From NCBI RefSeq assembly GCF_020564935.1, contig NZ_JAJCXB010000018.1:62001-126000 (forward strand): DNA of 64,000 nucleotides, given 5' to 3'. Within the stretch, counting starts at the first letter, position 1. Every line of letters begins with the position of its first letter. Under the pieces are notes generated by a model. It was not told where the DNA came from, made no database searches, and worked only from the letters and a program-made list of their open reading frames with translations. Of this stretch, positions 8,716 to 16,243 are shown in pieces. Made by a program: the position numbers and the translations under genes. The stretch is from Streptomyces pinistramenti (GTDB taxonomy: Bacteria > Actinomycetota > Actinomycetes > Streptomycetales > Streptomycetaceae).

Positions 8716-8976
8716 ATGAGCGAGTGCACGCATGTCCCTGAGCTGCCGCGCGCCGAGCCCGCCCCGCTGAGCGCCACCTGCCTGGAGTGCCTGGCGGCCG
8801 GCAGCCACCCGGTACAGCTGCGGCTGTGCCTGGTGTGCGGCCACGTCGGCTGCTGCGACTCCTCGCCGTTCCGGCACGCCACGGCGCACTACGAGGAAAC
8901 CGGCCATCCCGTGATGCGGTCGTTCGAGCCGGGCGAGACCTGGCGGTGGTGTTTCACGGACCAGCTCCTGGTGTGA
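8716..8976 (+). CDS. UBP-type zinc-finger domain protein
   Basis: An 86-residue stand-alone ZnF-UBP domain. The metal ligands are visible: C-x-H at the start (ECTH), CLEC, CLVCGHVGCCDS and HATAHYEETGHPV. In eukaryotes this fold binds the ubiquitin C-terminus; in actinobacteria it is found alone and its ligand is unknown. It is located just before the GNAT gene in the same orientation (44-bp gap), so the two may be cotranscribed. The start ATG is the only one preceding the first ligand. Confidence 0.85.
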   Translation: MSECTHVPELPRAEPAPLSATCLECLAAGSHPVQLRLCLVCGHVGCCDSSPFRHATAHYEETGHPVMRSFEPGETWRWCFTDQLLV

Positions 8977-9020
8977 GGGCGGCCGCGCGGCTCCCGGTGG
9001 GCACCTCTTAGCCTGGCGGC

Positions 9021-9509
9021 ATGATCCGCCAAGCGACCCCCGCCGACGTCCCCGTCATCCTCGCCATGATCCGCGAACTGGCCGCCTACGAACGGGAGCC
9101 CGAGTCCGCGCGGGCCACCGAGCCGCAGTTGGCCGAGGCCCTGTTCGGCGCCCAGCCGGCGGCCTTCGCGCTGCTCGCGGAGGCGTCCGGAGTACCGGTG
9201 GGCTTTGCCCTGTGGTTCCGGAACTTCTCGACGTGGACGGGCACGCACGGTGTCTATCTGGAAGACCTGTACGTACGCCCCGAGGCGCGCGGCGGCGGGC
9301 ACGGCAAGGCGCTGCTGGCCGCGCTCGCCGAGCTGTGCGTGACCCGTGGCTACGAGCGTTTCGAGTGGTCAGTCCTGGATTGGAATGAACCGTCCATCGG
9401 CTTTTACCGGTCGATCGGTGCGCAGCCCATGGACGAATGGACGGTCTTCCGGCTCACTGGAGATGCGCTGCACGACCTCGCGAAGACCTCGCGGGTCAAC
9501 GGAGCGTAA
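9021..9509 (+). CDS. GNAT-family N-acetyltransferase
   Basis: A 162-residue GNAT protein. Motif A (LYVRPEARGGGHGKALLAALAEL) contains the R/Q-x-x-G-x-G/A acetyl-CoA loop, and motif B (WSVLDWNEPSIGFYRSIGAQPMDEW) ends the fold. The N-terminal IRQATPADVPVILAMIRELAAYE and the WNEPSIGFY-SIGA block resemble the diamine (spermidine/spermine-type) acetyltransferase branch. It transfers acetyl from acetyl-CoA to an amine; the substrate is not certain. Confidence 0.88.
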   Translation: MIRQATPADVPVILAMIRELAAYEREPESARATEPQLAEALFGAQPAAFALLAEASGVPVGFALWFRNFSTWTGTHGVYLEDLYVRPEARGGGHGKALLAALAELCVTRGYERFEWSVLDWNEPSIGFYRSIGAQPMDEWTVFRLTGDALHDLAKTSRVNGA

Positions 9510-9802
9510 TCGGAACCGATTTGACCGTGCAGACCCCTAGCCACCGTGTGTATCCATAGTCTTACAATAAGTGACAACGTCGGCCATGGGTGACCACGGG
9601 CCGGATCGTCGCCCGGACGGCAACCCTGCTCCCTCCGGGCGACACCGGCCCGGAGATCGCGATAGCGTCGCAGCCGAACCATGTGCTGCGCCGCGTCGTT
9701 CTCCTTTCACCTGACAGGAGAAACGACCGGTACAGATGCGCCGAAACCGCACAAAAGTCACGCATACCAGCTCAACCAGCTTGTGCCACCTTGGAGGTGA
9801 GG
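9510..9802. other. 293-bp leader of the ushX-sigH unit
   Basis: No open frame here is supported as a gene. The stretch should contain the promoters for the anti-sigma/sigma pair. A locally AT-richer patch (TATCCATAGTCTTACAATAAG, around 9550-9570) follows the GNAT stop. An imperfect inverted repeat lies at 9696-9726 (TCGTTCTCCT against AGGAGAAACGA, one bulge), which could be an mRNA hairpin or a regulator site. I could not fix a promoter by consensus. Confidence 0.4.
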
Positions 9803-10216
9803 GTGTCCCAGATCGCAGGCGAGCCCGGGAATCAGGACTTCGTGGAAGTCCGTCTGCCCGCTGCGGGTGCCTACCTGTCTGTGCTGCGTACGGCCACGGC
9901 CGGACTCGCAGCCCGTTTGGACTTCACCCTCGACGAGATCGAGGATCTGCGCATCGCGGTCGACGAGGCGTGCGCCATCCTGCTGCAACAGGCCGTCCCC
10001 GGCTCGGTGCTGAGCTGCGTCTTCCGCCTCATCGACGACGCACTCCAGGTGACCGTCTCGGCGCCCACCACCGACGGCCGCGCACCCGAGCGCGACACCT
10101 TCGCCTGGACGGTGCTCTCCGCACTGGCCGGCAAGGTCGACTCCACCGTCGCCGAGGACCGTACGGTCACCATCAGCCTGTACAAGGAGCGCGGCGCCGG
10201 TCCCGGACCGTCATGA
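9803..10216 (+). CDS. ushX: Anti-sigma factor, RsbW-like serine kinase fold (UshX/PrsH type)
   Basis: A 137-residue GHKL-fold protein with the N-box region DLRIAVDEACAILLQQAV and a C-terminal strand pair (EDRTVTISLYKERG). The GTG start has GGAGG 5 bp upstream. It sits 16 bp before a SigB/SigF-type sigma gene, the arrangement known for S. coelicolor ushX (prsH)-sigH, where it binds and holds SigH. The glycine-rich G1/G2 nucleotide boxes are weak, as in other Streptomyces members. The named role is inferred from synteny with the downstream sigma, DagK-type and wblE genes. Confidence 0.87.
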   Translation: MSQIAGEPGNQDFVEVRLPAAGAYLSVLRTATAGLAARLDFTLDEIEDLRIAVDEACAILLQQAVPGSVLSCVFRLIDDALQVTVSAPTTDGRAPERDTFAWTVLSALAGKVDSTVAEDRTVTISLYKERGAGPGPS

Positions 10217-10232
10217 CCGAACAGGGGGCCCC

Positions 10233-11249
10233 GTGAAAGATCTCGAACGCGGTACGGGAATGGCGCCCGGCGCGACCATCCCCGACCAGCATTCCCGGCC
10301 GCGTCCGACGGGCGCAGACGACCACGGCGGCCGGTTGGACGCGGCGGAGCAGGCGGATCACATGGACCACAGCGAGCAGCAGGGGCAGCAGGCGCAGCAC
10401 GACCCGCGCCCGCCGGAGACACCACAGGATCCACCCGGGCCGCAGGACGCCCAGGAGCCCCAGCACGCCCTCGAACCCGCGCACGCCCATGACCCGCACG
10501 ACCGCAACGGCGCGCGGGCGCTCTTCCACGAGCTGCGCAAGCTCCCCGACGGCTCCCCCGAGCGCGCGGAACTCCGCAACACCCTGGTGCGGATGCATCT
10601 CCCGCTGGTCGAGCACCTGGCCCGCAGGTTCCGCAACCGCGGCGAGCCCCTGGACGACCTCACCCAGGTCGCCACGATCGGCCTGATCAAGTCCGTCGAC
10701 CGCTTCGACCCGGAGCGCGGCGTGGAGTTCTCCACCTACGCCACCCCGACCGTCGTCGGCGAGATCAAGCGGCACTTCCGCGACAAGGGCTGGGCGGTCC
10801 GCGTCCCGCGCCGCCTCCAGGAACTGCGCCTGTCCCTGACCACCGCGACCGCCGAGCTGTCCCAGCGCCACGGCCGTGCCCCCACGGTCCACGAACTGGC
10901 CGAGCACCTCGGGATCTCCGAGGAGGAGGTCCTGGAGGGCCTGGAGTCGGCCAACGCCTACAGCACGCTCTCCCTGGACGTCCCGGACACCGACGACGAG
11001 TCCCCCGCGGTCGCCGACACCCTCGGCGCCGAGGACGAGGCACTGGAGGGTGTGGAGTACCGCGAGTCCCTCAAGCCGCTGCTGGAGGACCTGCCGCCGC
11101 GCGAGAAGAAGATCCTGCTGCTGCGGTTCTTCGGCAACATGACCCAGTCCCAGATCGCCCAGGAGGTCGGCATCTCCCAGATGCACGTCTCGCGCCTCCT
11201 GGCCCGCACCCTGGCCCAGCTGCGCGACAAGCTCCTCGTCGAGGAGTGA
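10233..11249 (+). CDS. sigH: RNA polymerase sigma factor of the SigB/SigF family, SigH-like
   Basis: A 338-residue sigma factor with a low-complexity N-terminal extension of about 90 residues (Gln/His/Pro/Asp-rich) before region 2. Region 2 is LVEHLARRFRNRGEPLDDLTQVATIGLIKSVDRFD... with FSTYATPTVVGEIKRHFRDKGW; region 3 follows (RLQELRLSLTTATAEL); region 4 includes LLRFFGNMTQSQIAQEVGISQMHVSRLL. In S. coelicolor, SigH is a stress and differentiation sigma made in several N-terminal forms. The extension seen here is consistent with that. It follows the anti-sigma gene with an AGGGGG ribosome site. A strong terminator ends the unit. Confidence 0.9.
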   Translation: MKDLERGTGMAPGATIPDQHSRPRPTGADDHGGRLDAAEQADHMDHSEQQGQQAQHDPRPPETPQDPPGPQDAQEPQHALEPAHAHDPHDRNGARALFHELRKLPDGSPERAELRNTLVRMHLPLVEHLARRFRNRGEPLDDLTQVATIGLIKSVDRFDPERGVEFSTYATPTVVGEIKRHFRDKGWAVRVPRRLQELRLSLTTATAELSQRHGRAPTVHELAEHLGISEEEVLEGLESANAYSTLSLDVPDTDDESPAVADTLGAEDEALEGVEYRESLKPLLEDLPPREKKILLLRFFGNMTQSQIAQEVGISQMHVSRLLARTLAQLRDKLLVEE

Positions 11250-11270
11250 GCACCGAGCACGGCACATGGG

Positions 11271-11300
11271 AGGGGCGGGGCCCGAACGGACCCCGCCCCT
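11271..11300. terminator. Hairpin terminator between sigH and convergent membrane gene
   Basis: Perfect 10-bp inverted repeat (AGGGGCGGGG / CCCCGCCCCT) with a 10-base loop, 22 bp after the sigH stop and 21 bp before the end of the convergent gene. It could serve both. Confidence 0.8.
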
Positions 11301-11321
11301 TCTGCATGTCCGCTCCGGCGG

Positions 11322-11777
11322 CTACTCCCGGGGGCCGATGCCGAGCGCCTCGGTGGCCGTCGGGTTGACCAGCAGGCCGAGGACCACCAGCGCCGCCACG
11401 GCGAGCACGATGCCGGCCGCGATGAGTGCGCCGCCGCCGTTGACGAGCGTCCAGGCGACCGGCAGCGCGACGATCTGCGTGATCAGCGAGGGGCCCCGGC
11501 TCCAGCGGCGCAGCAGCCACAGACCGCGGGCGGAGAGCAGCGGCAGCACGGCGAGCACGATCACCGTCACCGCGCCCGTCACCGCCTGCTGCGGGCTGTC
11601 GGGCGAGCCGGCCAGCCCCTCGACCAGCATGAAGATGCCGAGCGCGGCCAGGGCCACCCCTTCGACCGCGGTGAGCGCCGCGGCGGCGCTCAGCCGGGCC
11701 GGCCGCGGCCCGGTCGGCTCGGGCGCCGCGGCGGCACCGGCGGCTCGGTTCGCGGACTGTTTCTGCTGACTGCTCAC
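11322..11777 (-). CDS. Small integral membrane protein of unknown function
   Basis: A 151-residue protein with a polar Ala/Gln/Pro-rich start (about 35 residues) and four predicted hydrophobic helices: ALTAVEGVALAALGIFMLVEG, AVTGAVTVIVLAVLPLLSA, LITQIVALPVAWTLVNGG and AAGIVLAVAALVVLGLLV. The GTG start follows a GGGG stretch and lies 129 bp from the divergent lipid-kinase gene. Its place between sigH and the DagK gene matches the S. coelicolor arrangement I recall. No catalytic motif is visible. Confidence 0.78.
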   Translation of the reverse strand: MSSQQKQSANRAAGAAAAPEPTGPRPARLSAAAALTAVEGVALAALGIFMLVEGLAGSPDSPQQAVTGAVTVIVLAVLPLLSARGLWLLRRWSRGPSLITQIVALPVAWTLVNGGGALIAAGIVLAVAALVVLGLLVNPTATEALGIGPRE

Positions 11778-11906
11778 CCCAGCAGGGTAGCGCCGCCGCA
11801 ACGGGCGACCGGATCCCCGGCCCGCGCCCTCGCGAAGCCGCCGCCCGCGGTCCGTTGCAGAGGTGGGCGTGGGGGCGGGTACCCGCAGGTAGGTACGCTG
11901 GCGCAC

Positions 11907-12890
11907 ATGCGCGCACTTCTCGTGGTCAATCCCGCAGCTACCACCACCAGTGCCCGCACCCGTGACGTACTGGCCCACGCGCTCGCCAGCGACCTCGATC
12001 TGGAGGTCGCCCAGACCCGCTACCGCGGCCACGCCCGGGACCTCGCCCGGCAGGCCGCCGAGGACGGCAGGACCGAGCTGGTGGTGGCGCTCGGCGGCGA
12101 CGGCACGGTCAACGAAGTCGTCAACGGCCTGCTGACCCACGGACCCGACCCGCAGTCCCACCCCCGCCTGGCCGTCGTGCCCGGCGGCTCCACCAACGTC
12201 TTCGCCCGCGCCCTGGGCCTGCCGAACGACGTCGTGGAGGCCACCGGCGCCCTGCTGGACGCCGTGCGGGACGGCAGCGAGCGCACGGTCGGCCTGGGGC
12301 TCGCCTCGGGAACACCCGGATCCGAGGACGAGGGCGTCCCGGCCCGGTGGTTCACCTTCTGCGCCGGCTTCGGCTTCGACGCCGGCGTCGTGGGCCGCGT
12401 CGAACAGCAACGCGAACGCGGCAAGCGTTCGACCCACGCCCTGTATGTGCGACAGGTGGTACGGCAGTTCCTGGGCGAGCCGAACCGTCGGCAGGGCACC
12501 ATCACCCTCGAACGGCCGGGTGCGGAAGCGGGCTCGACCGAGATCGTCGAGCGGCTGGCGATGTCGATAATCTGCAACACCTCCCCCTGGAGCTACCTGG
12601 GCAATCGCCCGCTGTACCCCTCCCCGGAAGCGTCGTTCGACACCGCCCTCGACCTGTTCGCACTGAGCAAGCTCTCGCCCCCCGCGGTGACCCGGTATGC
12701 CACCCAGCTGCTGACGTCAACACCGGAACGCGGCCCCCGGGGCAAGCACGCGGTGTCCCTGCACGACCTGACGGCCTTCACCTTGCATTCCCAGGTGCCT
12801 TTGCCCTTCCAGATGGACGGCGACCACCTGGGACTGCGCACGAGCGTGACGTTCACAGGCGTACGCCGTGCACTGCGTGTGATTGTGTGA
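11907..12890 (+). CDS. Diacylglycerol/lipid kinase family protein (DagK domain)
   Basis: A 327-residue protein with the N-terminal VNPAATTTSARTRDV nucleotide-site start and the kinase signature ALGGDGTVNEVVNGL (residues about 57-71). A GGSTNVFARALGLP motif follows at about 96. The C-terminal domain is a beta sandwich as in YegS/DgkB-type kinases. Members phosphorylate diacylglycerol or other lipids with ATP at the membrane's inner face. It is divergent from the four-helix membrane gene and lies upstream of wblE. The lipid substrate is unknown. Confidence 0.88.
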   Translation: MRALLVVNPAATTTSARTRDVLAHALASDLDLEVAQTRYRGHARDLARQAAEDGRTELVVALGGDGTVNEVVNGLLTHGPDPQSHPRLAVVPGGSTNVFARALGLPNDVVEATGALLDAVRDGSERTVGLGLASGTPGSEDEGVPARWFTFCAGFGFDAGVVGRVEQQRERGKRSTHALYVRQVVRQFLGEPNRRQGTITLERPGAEAGSTEIVERLAMSIICNTSPWSYLGNRPLYPSPEASFDTALDLFALSKLSPPAVTRYATQLLTSTPERGPRGKHAVSLHDLTAFTLHSQVPLPFQMDGDHLGLRTSVTFTGVRRALRVIV

Positions 12891-13211
12891 GCAGTAGGGC
12901 CTAAAGTCCTTCCACTCGAACGTTTAGGCTGACTCCCACCCCCTAGAAGTACGGCTGTGACCTAGGCGACACCAAGGAATCAAAAAAAAGTTTCCAGTAG
13001 GGGTTGTATCCGTCGCCGAGGTTTGCGAGTCTCTTCATGGCGATCGGGACGGCCACTTCACCGGCCCCCTTGAGAGCCCGAATCCTTCTCCTCATCCCAC
13101 AGGTCTGCACCAGTTCGCGAACTGGAATTCAGCCCTTCCCGTGTGGAGGGATTCGTGAAAGCGTTCACATTCACAAGCAACGTTCCCGTCATACGAGGAG
13201 ATGGAGCAGCC
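12891..13211 (+). promoter_or_regulatory. 321-bp regulatory region upstream of wblE
   Basis: No gene is supported here. Directly after the kinase stop there is a 6-bp inverted repeat CCTAAA / TTTAGG (12900-12928). An unusual A8 tract lies at 12982-12989, rare in DNA this GC-rich, followed by GTTTCC and GGGGTTGTATCC, which could be promoter elements. A later AT-richer section (around 13080-13190) leads into the ribosome site GGAG 5 bp before the wblE ATG. The long leader suggests several promoters or a structured 5' end. The exact start sites cannot be read. Confidence 0.45.
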
Positions 13212-13469
13212 ATGGACTGGCGTCACCGCGCCGTTTGCCGCGAGGAAGACCCCGAGCTCTTCTTCCCCATCGGCAACACCGGTCCTGCGCTCCTGCAGAT
13301 CGAGGAAGCCAAGGCCGTCTGCCGCCGCTGCCCCGTCATGGAGCAGTGCCTGCAGTGGGCGCTTGAGTCCGGTCAGGACTCCGGCGTCTGGGGTGGTCTG
13401 AGTGAGGACGAGCGCCGCGCAATGAAGCGCCGTGCAGCTCGCAACCGGGCGCGCAACGCCAGCGCCTGA
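13212..13469 (+). CDS. wblE: WhiB-like iron-sulfur regulator WblE
   Basis: An 85-residue WhiB-like protein. The four cluster-binding cysteines are C9, C37, C40 and C46 (C-x27-C-x2-C-x5-C). The G-V-W-G-G-L turn (GVWGGLSEDERRAMKRR) and a basic C-terminal tail follow. Wbl proteins hold an oxygen- and NO-sensitive [4Fe-4S] cluster and bind region 4 of the main sigma factor to tune promoters. The name WblE comes from sequence plus its position between the lipid kinase and the sensor kinase. It is monocistronic, with a strong terminator after it. Confidence 0.92.
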   Translation: MDWRHRAVCREEDPELFFPIGNTGPALLQIEEAKAVCRRCPVMEQCLQWALESGQDSGVWGGLSEDERRAMKRRAARNRARNASA

Positions 13470-13538
13470 CACAGACTCCCCGTGGCCCCCGAGCCGCAGC
13501 GCGCAGTACCCCCGATGCGCAGAGCAACGTGAGCTTTG

Positions 13539-13565
13539 AGCCCCGGACCTGATGGGTCCGGGGCT
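13539..13565. terminator. wblE terminator
   Basis: Perfect 11-bp inverted repeat AGCCCCGGACC / GGTCCGGGGCT with a 5-base loop and a T-containing tail. It also lies at the 3' end of the convergent sensor-kinase gene. Confidence 0.85.
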
Positions 13566-13608
13566 TACTGCTGTTCAGGGTCGTTCGCGGTCCCGCCGGA
13601 CGGACGTC

Positions 13609-15078
13609 CTAGTTCTTCTCGGCGCGGACCGGCACGTCCAGGATCACCTGCGTACCCCGTTCCGGCGCCGGCACCATGTCGAACGTGCCGCCCAACTCCC
13701 CCTCCACCAGGGTCCGTACGATCTGCAGCCCCAGATTTCCTGCGCGCCGCGGATCGAAGCCGTCGGGCAGGCCGCGGCCGTTGTCCTGGACGGTGACCAG
13801 CAGTCGCGGTTCCGTACGGCTGCCGCCGCGTACCGCGCCGACCTCGACCGTGCCGTGTTCGCTCTGGTCGAAGGCGTGCTCCAGGGCGTTCTGCAGCACT
13901 TCGGTCAGCACCATCGACAACGGGGTGGCGACTTCGGCGTCCAGGATGCCGAACCGTCCGGTGCGGCGGGCGGTCACCTTTCCGGGGGAGATCTCGGCGA
14001 CCATGGCGAGTACCCGGTCGGCGATCTCGTCGAACTCGACCCGCTCGTCCAGCGTCTGGGACAGCGTCTCGTGCACGATCGCGATCGAACCGACCCTGCG
14101 TACGGCCTCGTTGAGTGCCTCGCGACCCTGCTCCGAATCCATCCGGCGTGACTGGAGGCGCAACAGCGCGGCGACGGTCTGCAGATTGTTCTTCACCCGG
14201 TGGTGGATCTCCCGGATGGTGGCGTCCTTGGTGATCAGTTCGCGCTCACGGCGGCGGAGTTCGGTGACATCCCGCAGCAGGACCAGCGAACCGATGTGCG
14301 TGCCCTTGGGCTTGAGCGGGATCGCGCGCAGCTGGATCACGCCCTCCTCGCCCTCCACCTCGAACTCCCGGGGCGCCCAGCCGCTGGCCAGTTTGACCAG
14401 CGCTTCGTCCACCGGGCCCCGGGCGGGGGCCAGTTCGGCGGTCGCCTGGCCGAGGTGGTGCCCCACGAGGTCGGCGGCGAGGCCGAGCCGGTGGTAGGCG
14501 GAGAGCGCGTTGGGGCTGGCGTACTGGACGACGCCGTCCGCGTCGAGCCGGATCAGGCCGTCGCCCGCGCGCGGGGACGCGTCCATGTCGACCTGCTGCC
14601 CGGGGAAGGGAAACGTTCCGGCGGCGATCATCTGGGCCAGGTCGGACGCGCTCTGCAGGTAGGTGAGCTCCAGCCGGCTGGGCGTGCGCACGGTGAGCAG
14701 ATTGGTGTTCCGCGCGATCACCCCGAGTACCCGGCCCTCGCGGCGGACCGGGATGGACTCGACGCGGACCGGCACCTCTTCCCGCCATTCCGGGTCGCCC
14801 TCGCGCACGATCCGGCCCTCGTCCAGCGCGGAGTCCAGCATCGGGCGGCGACCGCGGGGCACCAGATGACCCACCATGTCGTCCTGGTAGGAGGTGGGCC
14901 CGGTGTTCGGCCGCATCTGGGCCACCGACACGTACCGCGTGCCGTCGAGGGTGGGTACCCACAGCACGAGGTCGGCGAAGGACAGATCGGACAGCAACTG
15001 CCATTCCGATACCAGCAGGTGCAGCCACTCAAGGTCGGAATCGCTCAGAGCGGTGTGCTGGCGTACGAGATCGTTCAT
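13609..15078 (-). CDS. PdtaS-type sensor histidine kinase (GAF-PAS-HisKA_2-HATPase)
   Basis: A 489-residue soluble sensor kinase with no membrane segment. Residues about 1-155 look like a GAF-type input domain, about 165-265 a PAS domain (GLIRLDADGVVQYASPNALSAY), then the HisKA_2 dimerisation helix with phospho-acceptor in REIHHRVKNNLQTVAALLRL (His about 292). The ATPase domain has the N-box EVLQNALEHAF and G-boxes DNGRGLPDGFD and GNLGLQIVRTLV. In actinobacteria, PdtaS signals to the antiterminator response regulator PdtaR; no pdtaR is adjacent. The ATG at 15078 is preferred; a GTG three codons upstream is possible. A dre-like site lies upstream of the start. Confidence 0.9.
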   Translation of the reverse strand: MNDLVRQHTALSDSDLEWLHLLVSEWQLLSDLSFADLVLWVPTLDGTRYVSVAQMRPNTGPTSYQDDMVGHLVPRGRRPMLDSALDEGRIVREGDPEWREEVPVRVESIPVRREGRVLGVIARNTNLLTVRTPSRLELTYLQSASDLAQMIAAGTFPFPGQQVDMDASPRAGDGLIRLDADGVVQYASPNALSAYHRLGLAADLVGHHLGQATAELAPARGPVDEALVKLASGWAPREFEVEGEEGVIQLRAIPLKPKGTHIGSLVLLRDVTELRRRERELITKDATIREIHHRVKNNLQTVAALLRLQSRRMDSEQGREALNEAVRRVGSIAIVHETLSQTLDERVEFDEIADRVLAMVAEISPGKVTARRTGRFGILDAEVATPLSMVLTEVLQNALEHAFDQSEHGTVEVGAVRGGSRTEPRLLVTVQDNGRGLPDGFDPRRAGNLGLQIVRTLVEGELGGTFDMVPAPERGTQVILDVPVRAEKN

Positions 15079-15148
15079 GGAGGGCACACGGGGGAGCCTA
15101 CCGGCGTACGGTGTATCTGTTCTCCCTGCACGGGCATGGACAGATCAG

Positions 15149-15164
15149 AATGGTCTAGTCCACA
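15149..15164. promoter_or_regulatory. Orphan DasR-type operator (dre-like)
   Basis: AATGGTCTAGTCCACA matches the dre consensus ACTGGTCTAGACCACT at 13 of 16 positions. It is 71 bp upstream of the sensor-kinase start and far from the TetR gene. No amino-sugar gene is adjacent. Confidence 0.5.
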
Positions 15165-15182
15165 ATATCTCTGGTAAAGACC

Positions 15183-15209
15183 TCCGCTCTCCCCGCACAG
15201 GAGAGCGGA
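15183..15209. terminator. Hairpin of unknown role
   Basis: Perfect 10-bp inverted repeat TCCGCTCTCC / GGAGAGCGGA with a 7-base loop. It stands alone, 19 bp from the dre-like site, with no gene ending nearby. It could be a terminator left from a lost gene or an operator. Confidence 0.45.
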
Positions 15210-15399
15210 ACGAGGCCGACGCGCTCTCTGCCCTGACTGCGCCGAGGTCTCCGATCGACCGGTTCCCGGGTGGGCCGCTCCCCTACCGCACTTGGGGTGC
15301 ACACCCCGCCCTACGGAACCGGCCGATGAAGCTCCGGGCTGCGGTGCCGGACAGGTTGAGGGTCCTGTCCCGGCGCCGCGGCCCGCGGGTGTCTCGGGG

Positions 15400-15453
15400 C
15401 CCGGCCTTCCGGCCCGCGGGCGTTCCGGTGCCCGCCCGGCCTTCCGGCCCGCG
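15400..15453. repeat. 19-bp direct repeat, period 35
   Basis: CCCGGCCTTCCGGCCCGCG occurs exactly at 15400-15418 and 15435-15453, just past the 3' end of the TetR gene. Each copy contains a CCGGAAGG-type inverted repeat and could act as a weak terminator for the TetR transcript. Confidence 0.6.
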
Positions 15454-15474
15454 CCGCTTCCGCCCGCCGTCGGC

Positions 15475-16089
15475 TCAGGGAGCGTCCGGCCAGACCTTCA
15501 TCGCCAGCGCGGCAATCGCCTCCAGCGTCGTGCGGTCGGCGCCGTCCCGTGCCTGCTGCGACATTCCCTGGATCACCGAGCCCACGTAATGGGCCAGCGC
15601 GTGCGCGTCCGTGTCCGCGGGGAGCGCGCCGGAGGCCACGTCCGCGCGGATGCGGCTCTCGATCCCGCCGATGTTCGCCAGCCGCATCGCGCGCAGCGAG
15701 TCGGCCACCTCGGCGGAGGCCGGTGCGGTGTTCTGGGCGGCACTGATCACCAGGCAGCCGCGCGGGCGGCCGGGCAGGGTGTACTCGGCCGCCGCCTCGC
15801 GCAGCGCCCGCTCGACGCCCCGGCGGGCGGTCGGCTCCTCAGCCACCGCACGGTCGAGGAAGCCGCCGTGGAGCCGGCCGTACTCGGCCACCACCTCGCG
15901 GAAGAGCGCCTGTTTGTCGCCGAAGGCGGCGTACAGGCTGGGCGCGCTGATCCCCATCGTGCGGGTCAGGTCGGAGATCGAGGTCGCTTCGTAGCCCTGC
16001 TCCCAGAAGGACCGCACCGCCTGCTCCAGCGCCGTCTCCCGGTCGAAGGACCGGGGCCGGCCGCGCTGCTTCGTTTCCTTGGTCGCCAT
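15475..16089 (-). CDS. TetR/AcrR-family repressor
   Basis: A 204-residue TetR protein. The N-terminal helix-turn-helix is EATSISDLTRTMGISAPSLYAAFGDKQALF (residues about 33-62), preceded by a basic arm KQRGRPRSFDRE. The C-terminal ligand domain includes PRGCLVISAAQNTAPAS and HYVGSVIQGMSQQARDGA, a pattern of the AcrR subgroup that often controls a neighbouring oxidoreductase. It is divergent from the SDR gene across an AT-rich 154-bp spacer with an inverted repeat, so it very likely represses itself and that gene. The ligand is unknown. Confidence 0.88.
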   Translation of the reverse strand: MATKETKQRGRPRSFDRETALEQAVRSFWEQGYEATSISDLTRTMGISAPSLYAAFGDKQALFREVVAEYGRLHGGFLDRAVAEEPTARRGVERALREAAAEYTLPGRPRGCLVISAAQNTAPASAEVADSLRAMRLANIGGIESRIRADVASGALPADTDAHALAHYVGSVIQGMSQQARDGADRTTLEAIAALAMKVWPDAP

Positions 16090-16139
16090 GCCTGGAATTC
16101 TATAGCGGACGGTACGGAAGCGTGTTACGGTTTTTCTGT

Positions 16140-16175
16140 AGCGAGCGATATATAAATATTTGCACGGCGCTCGCT
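16140..16175. promoter_or_regulatory. Candidate TetR operator in AT-rich divergent promoter
   Basis: An 8-bp perfect inverted repeat AGCGAGCG / CGCTCGCT encloses 20 bp that include the AT run ATATATAAATATTT. A TATAAAT-like -10 for the SDR gene lies inside, and TATAGAAT near 16095-16105 on the other strand could be the -10 of the TetR gene. Such AT content is exceptional in this DNA. Confidence 0.5.
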
Positions 16176-16243
16176 GCGGTGATCGACGCCGACCGAGGCC
16201 GGGGGTACGAGCGACCGGTCGCAACAACGAGGGGGCAGGGGCC

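Larger units (their letters stand above)
15079..15474. other. 396-bp intergenic region with regulatory remnants
   Basis: No gene is supported. It contains a DasR-type operator-like site, a 10-bp stem hairpin and a 19-bp direct repeat, each listed separately. The remainder is GC-rich and without reading-frame bias. It separates the kinase promoter from the end of the TetR gene. Confidence 0.6.

Noticed and set aside
12976..13005. GGAAT ... GTT upstream of wblE as a possible SigR promoter
   Set aside because: The spacer is 22 bp, outside the 18-19 bp needed.
13004..13211. Plus-strand frame just upstream of wblE (start MYPSPRFASLF)
   Set aside because: Continues out of frame into wblE, no ribosome site, unlikely composition.
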